A stretch of 64,000 nucleotides of DNA from JABMQW01 sp964439935 (GTDB lineage: Bacteria; Fidelibacterota; Marinisomatia; Marinisomatales; TCS56): NCBI GenBank assembly GCA_964439935.1, contig CAYTPW010000002.1, positions 62,001-126,000 of the forward strand, read 5' to 3'. Below, one piece after another: positions 61,268-64,000 of the stretch. The notes beneath the pieces were generated by a model. That model did no database searches, had not been told where the DNA came from, and saw nothing but the letters and a program-made list of their open reading frames with translations. Both the position numbers and the translations under genes were made by a program. Within the stretch, counting starts at the first letter, position 1; each line of letters opens with the position of its first letter.

Positions 61268-64000
61268 ATGTTCAGGCGAACAATCATATTATTGGGTATA
61301 CTGGCTGCCTTTACAGCATTGACCGCCAGACCTACAAAACGCGTCTCAGAAGAAGCTTGGCAAGTTAATAAAGCTATGGCAACGGCGGCAGCACCGATTG
61401 ATCACGTAATCTGGGATGGTAATAATATCAGCACCATCCATGGTAATGATGGTGATATCGTAAGTTCCGATGTTACCAGTAGCTCCGGTATGGAATGGCC
61501 CAAAGGCAGCGGACGGTTGGCCGTTTTTCAGTCCGGCATGTGGTTGGCAAGTGGTCTATCGCGTTCACCAGGCGGAGAATGGGTTGATGATCTTCGCACA
61601 GCTGCAGCTGAATACACCCAGGAGTTCACCCCCGGTGCTATCGGCAGTGCGGATCCGAACTCTGGTCATATTTATGAAATCCATAAAAAAGAAGTCGAAG
61701 CGTTTCTGGAAAATGACTACACTGTGTTTTCAAATATGGTTCTTGATCTACCGATCAGCGTGATCGACGGACTCGCAATTGAAACTGAACTGGTAGCAAA
61801 AACACTGCCTACCAGCGACTTTGAGAATTGGCCAGCAGATGAAGGTGCACCTTTTGTCGATGTTAATAACGATGGTACGTACGACATTCTAGATGGTGAT
61901 TATCCGGATATACTGGGCGATCTGTTCCACTGGTATGTAATGAATGATGGTAATGCTGCGCTTCATACGAATTTATGGCAAACTCCTCCCATGAATGTCG
62001 ATGTGCAAACATCTGTATTTGGTTTTAATCAGTCCGGCCCCCTGGGCGATATCTTATTCGTCCGGTGGATTATCATCAATAGAGGAGTCGATGATCTTGA
62101 CAGTGTATTTGTTTCATTCTGGCATGATGATGATGTCGGCGATGCTGGTGATGATCTGGTCGGCTGCGATATAGATTTGAGCCTGGGTTATACCTATAAT
62201 GCCCCTGGTGGTGATGCAACTTATGGTGAAGCAGTTCCGGCTACGGGTACTGATTTCTTCCAGGGTCCCCTGGTAGATTCTCCTGGCGACACAGCACAGA
62301 TATTAACCTGGGACCTCGAGAGTGGTTATTATTTAAGGCAAATGCCTGATCAAAGGCAATTGCCGTTAACCTCTTTTGTGAAATACATTAATGGTGATCC
62401 AACCCTGGTTGATCCCAATACTGCCGAAGCTGCTTATCGTTACATGAATGGGCGTATTGGTCTTACCAATGAAGAATTTCGTGATCCGACCACCGGACAG
62501 CCAACAATGTTTCTCCACGCTGGCAATCCAGCCACGAATACCGGCTGGGTGGACAATACTCCCGGGGATCGGCGTTTCTTGATGTCGTCCGGGCCATTTG
62601 CCCTTTCTGCAGGTGATACACAGGAAGTAGTTGGCTCGATCATAATTGCCGCCAGCACCAGTTGGGACAAATCCATTAATAAGCTCAAGTTTTATGATCT
62701 GCATGCCCAGCAGGCTTTCGATGCCAACTTCGAGGTCTGCGCGCCAGTACCGCCCGAAGTAGAGGTGGCCATGCAGGATCAAAAGGTTATATTGTCCTGG
62801 GAAGAGAATTCAGCTAAGGTTGAAGAATATCTCTGCGCCGGGTATATTTTTGAAGGCTATAATATTTACCAGGGTGAGTCATTAAATGGGCCATGGACAA
62901 AAATACAGACCTATGATTTGATCGACGGTTATCAGATTCTATCCAGCGGGGTTCAGGATGAAATCACCGGTGGTGTCATTGTAATGCCCGTTCAAGAGGG
63001 TGCTGACACCGGGCTCCAGCATTATCTTGAAATAGATTTTGATTATATAAGTAGTCGTTTATTGGTTAATAACCGCAAGTATTATTATGCAGTTACATCC
63101 TATTTATACGATCCCAATCCGGCAGCAACCTTTGCATTCCTCGAAAGTCCCTATAATGCACTTGAAGTTATACCGGGCGGCTTAAGCACAGGCACGGAGT
63201 ACACCTACGAATTTTCAGATACAATTGCGATCACCCATCCAAGTGGTTACGCCACCGGGATCAATTTCATGCCTCATGTAGTAGATCCCTATCTGCTGAA
63301 TGGCCATGAATATGAAATCTCATTTACTGTTATTAACGACAGCACCAATTACTGGTCGCTTGTCGATCTGGATGCAGGTGATACCCTGGTCTACCAGGAG
63401 AATTTCCCGGTTACTGCAGCCTATTATGTGGGATTAGAAGCCCTGCTCGGTCCAGATGAGGTACTGACAGGCATTGGTGAACCAACGGCCGACCATGCCT
63501 GGATTGAAATTACCGACGGTTTTTTACTGACGGTCGAAAACGCCACTTATCTGCAACCGGAAACTCATAGTGGATACACGATTCTCAATGATATGGATCC
63601 CTTGACACCAATGGTTTTCCAGGGGATCTTCGCAACGGCATTGTCCAGTGATGTTGGTGACGGGAGTTGGAACGCTTATCTAAGTAATATACCGGGATTA
63701 TCTCAGGCCAGTGGCAGCCCCTCACCTGAGGACATGAAGAAAGATATCCAAATCCGATTCACTGATGAAGGGTCTATTGCCACCTATCTTAATAATTATG
63801 CTTTAGTCGGACAACCGTCGGATACTCTTTGGCTGCCCTTCGAGATGTGGACGGTGGAACCCGGTGATACCCAGCAGGTTAATGTGTCTATGTACCAAGT
63901 AGCTGCCGGTAAGCCAATTTTCGAAGTTGATTCGACCAGTGGCGGTACGATAATCACTAAAAATGTAGCCTTCATGCCGGTGTATGAACCGTATGATGAA
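61268..64000 (+). CDS. large secreted protein, 3' end outside window
   Basis: The frame is open from the ATG at 61268 (AAGGAG just upstream) to base 64000 with no stop, 911 codons, so the gene is cut by the window edge. The N-terminus MFRRTIILLGILAAFTALTA is a signal peptide. Mature segments include RLAVFQSGMWLASGLSRSPG, FVDVNNDGTYDILDGDYPDI and DSVFVSFWHDDDVGDAGDDL. These are typical of large extracellular proteins paired with TonB receptors in Marinimicrobia/Ignavibacteria-like genomes. The following part has FnIII-like features (WEENSAKVEEYLCAGYIFEG). A sorting domain would be expected beyond the edge. Function unknown. Confidence 0.85.
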   Translation, partial: MFRRTIILLGILAAFTALTARPTKRVSEEAWQVNKAMATAAAPIDHVIWDGNNISTIHGNDGDIVSSDVTSSSGMEWPKGSGRLAVFQSGMWLASGLSRSPGGEWVDDLRTAAAEYTQEFTPGAIGSADPNSGHIYEIHKKEVEAFLENDYTVFSNMVLDLPISVIDGLAIETELVAKTLPTSDFENWPADEGAPFVDVNNDGTYDILDGDYPDILGDLFHWYVMNDGNAALHTNLWQTPPMNVDVQTSVFGFNQSGPLGDILFVRWIIINRGVDDLDSVFVSFWHDDDVGDAGDDLVGCDIDLSLGYTYNAPGGDATYGEAVPATGTDFFQGPLVDSPGDTAQILTWDLESGYYLRQMPDQRQLPLTSFVKYINGDPTLVDPNTAEAAYRYMNGRIGLTNEEFRDPTTGQPTMFLHAGNPATNTGWVDNTPGDRRFLMSSGPFALSAGDTQEVVGSIIIAASTSWDKSINKLKFYDLHAQQAFDANFEVCAPVPPEVEVAMQDQKVILSWEENSAKVEEYLCAGYIFEGYNIYQGESLNGPWTKIQTYDLIDGYQILSSGVQDEITGGVIVMPVQEGADTGLQHYLEIDFDYISSRLLVNNRKYYYAVTSYLYDPNPAATFAFLESPYNALEVIPGGLSTGTEYTYEFSDTIAITHPSGYATGINFMPHVVDPYLLNGHEYEISFTVINDSTNYWSLVDLDAGDTLVYQENFPVTAAYYVGLEALLGPDEVLTGIGEPTADHAWIEITDGFLLTVENATYLQPETHSGYTILNDMDPLTPMVFQGIFATALSSDVGDGSWNAYLSNIPGLSQASGSPSPEDMKKDIQIRFTDEGSIATYLNNYALVGQPSDTLWLPFEMWTVEPGDTQQVNVSMYQVAAGKPIFEVDSTSGGTIITKNVAFMPVYEPYDE

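Noticed and set aside
61470..61763. A 97-codon frame on the + strand near the right edge
   Set aside because: It lies in another frame inside the continuous open frame from 61268 to 64000, which has a signal peptide, a good ribosome site and coherent protein sequence. The short frame is a shadow.

Overview
The window reads as a chromosomal segment of a Gram-negative bacterium of the FCB superphylum. Evidence for that includes two TonB-dependent receptors with carboxypeptidase-regulatory-like N-domains, many short outer-membrane-type lipoproteins, a secreted aminopeptidase ending in a Por/FlgD-type sorting domain (YPNPFNP motif), a pyrophosphate-energised pump and an S6-S18-L9 ribosomal operon. 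The overall style suggests Marinimicrobia, Calditrichota, KSB1 or Ignavibacteria, but the sequence alone does not fix the phylum. No phage, insertion sequence or CRISPR array was seen.

Region 1 (1-15647) is the accessory part. A module of TPR protein followed by a soluble PAS hybrid histidine kinase occurs three times: at 1-2353 on the + strand, at 11244-7785 on the - strand, and at 14476-12912 on the - strand, where the kinase is only a frameshifted relic. On the - strand each TPR gene is preceded by small lipoproteins of one paralogous family. The intact - strand kinase runs directly into a complete oligopeptide ABC importer (substrate-binding lipoprotein, two permeases, two ATPases). Imported peptides, 40-residue-repeat TPR proteins and a kinase together recall Rap/Phr-type intracellular peptide sensing. 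That comparison is inference, and this is the best candidate here for an undescribed system.

Region 2 (15648-30347, - strand) is a near-continuous purine operon, purA-purL-purM-purQS-purC-purE-purB-purF-purD-purN-purH, with an aldo/keto reductase at its end. It covers every step from PRPP to IMP and on to AMP. PurE is the class II (CO2-using) type and no purK is present. PurQ carries a C-terminal PurS-like extension.

Region 3 (30547-37344) holds serA-serC, a PadR regulator with a GyrI-like partner and a perfect 20-bp palindromic operator, an SPL-like radical SAM protein, and an SDR/MFS pair.

Region 4 (37514-44146, + strand) is housekeeping: ispE, tRNA-Gln(UUG), prs, rplY, pth, hppA, rpsF, rpsR and rplI, closed by a strong terminator.

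Region 5 (44258-64000) is cell envelope and secretion. It has an M1 aminopeptidase, a DUF1028 protein, an inverted repeat enclosing a G-quadruplex motif, a TonB receptor paired with a beta-helix lipoprotein, a TetR-controlled RND (MMPL) export cluster, and a large TonB receptor followed by a secreted protein that runs off the right edge.
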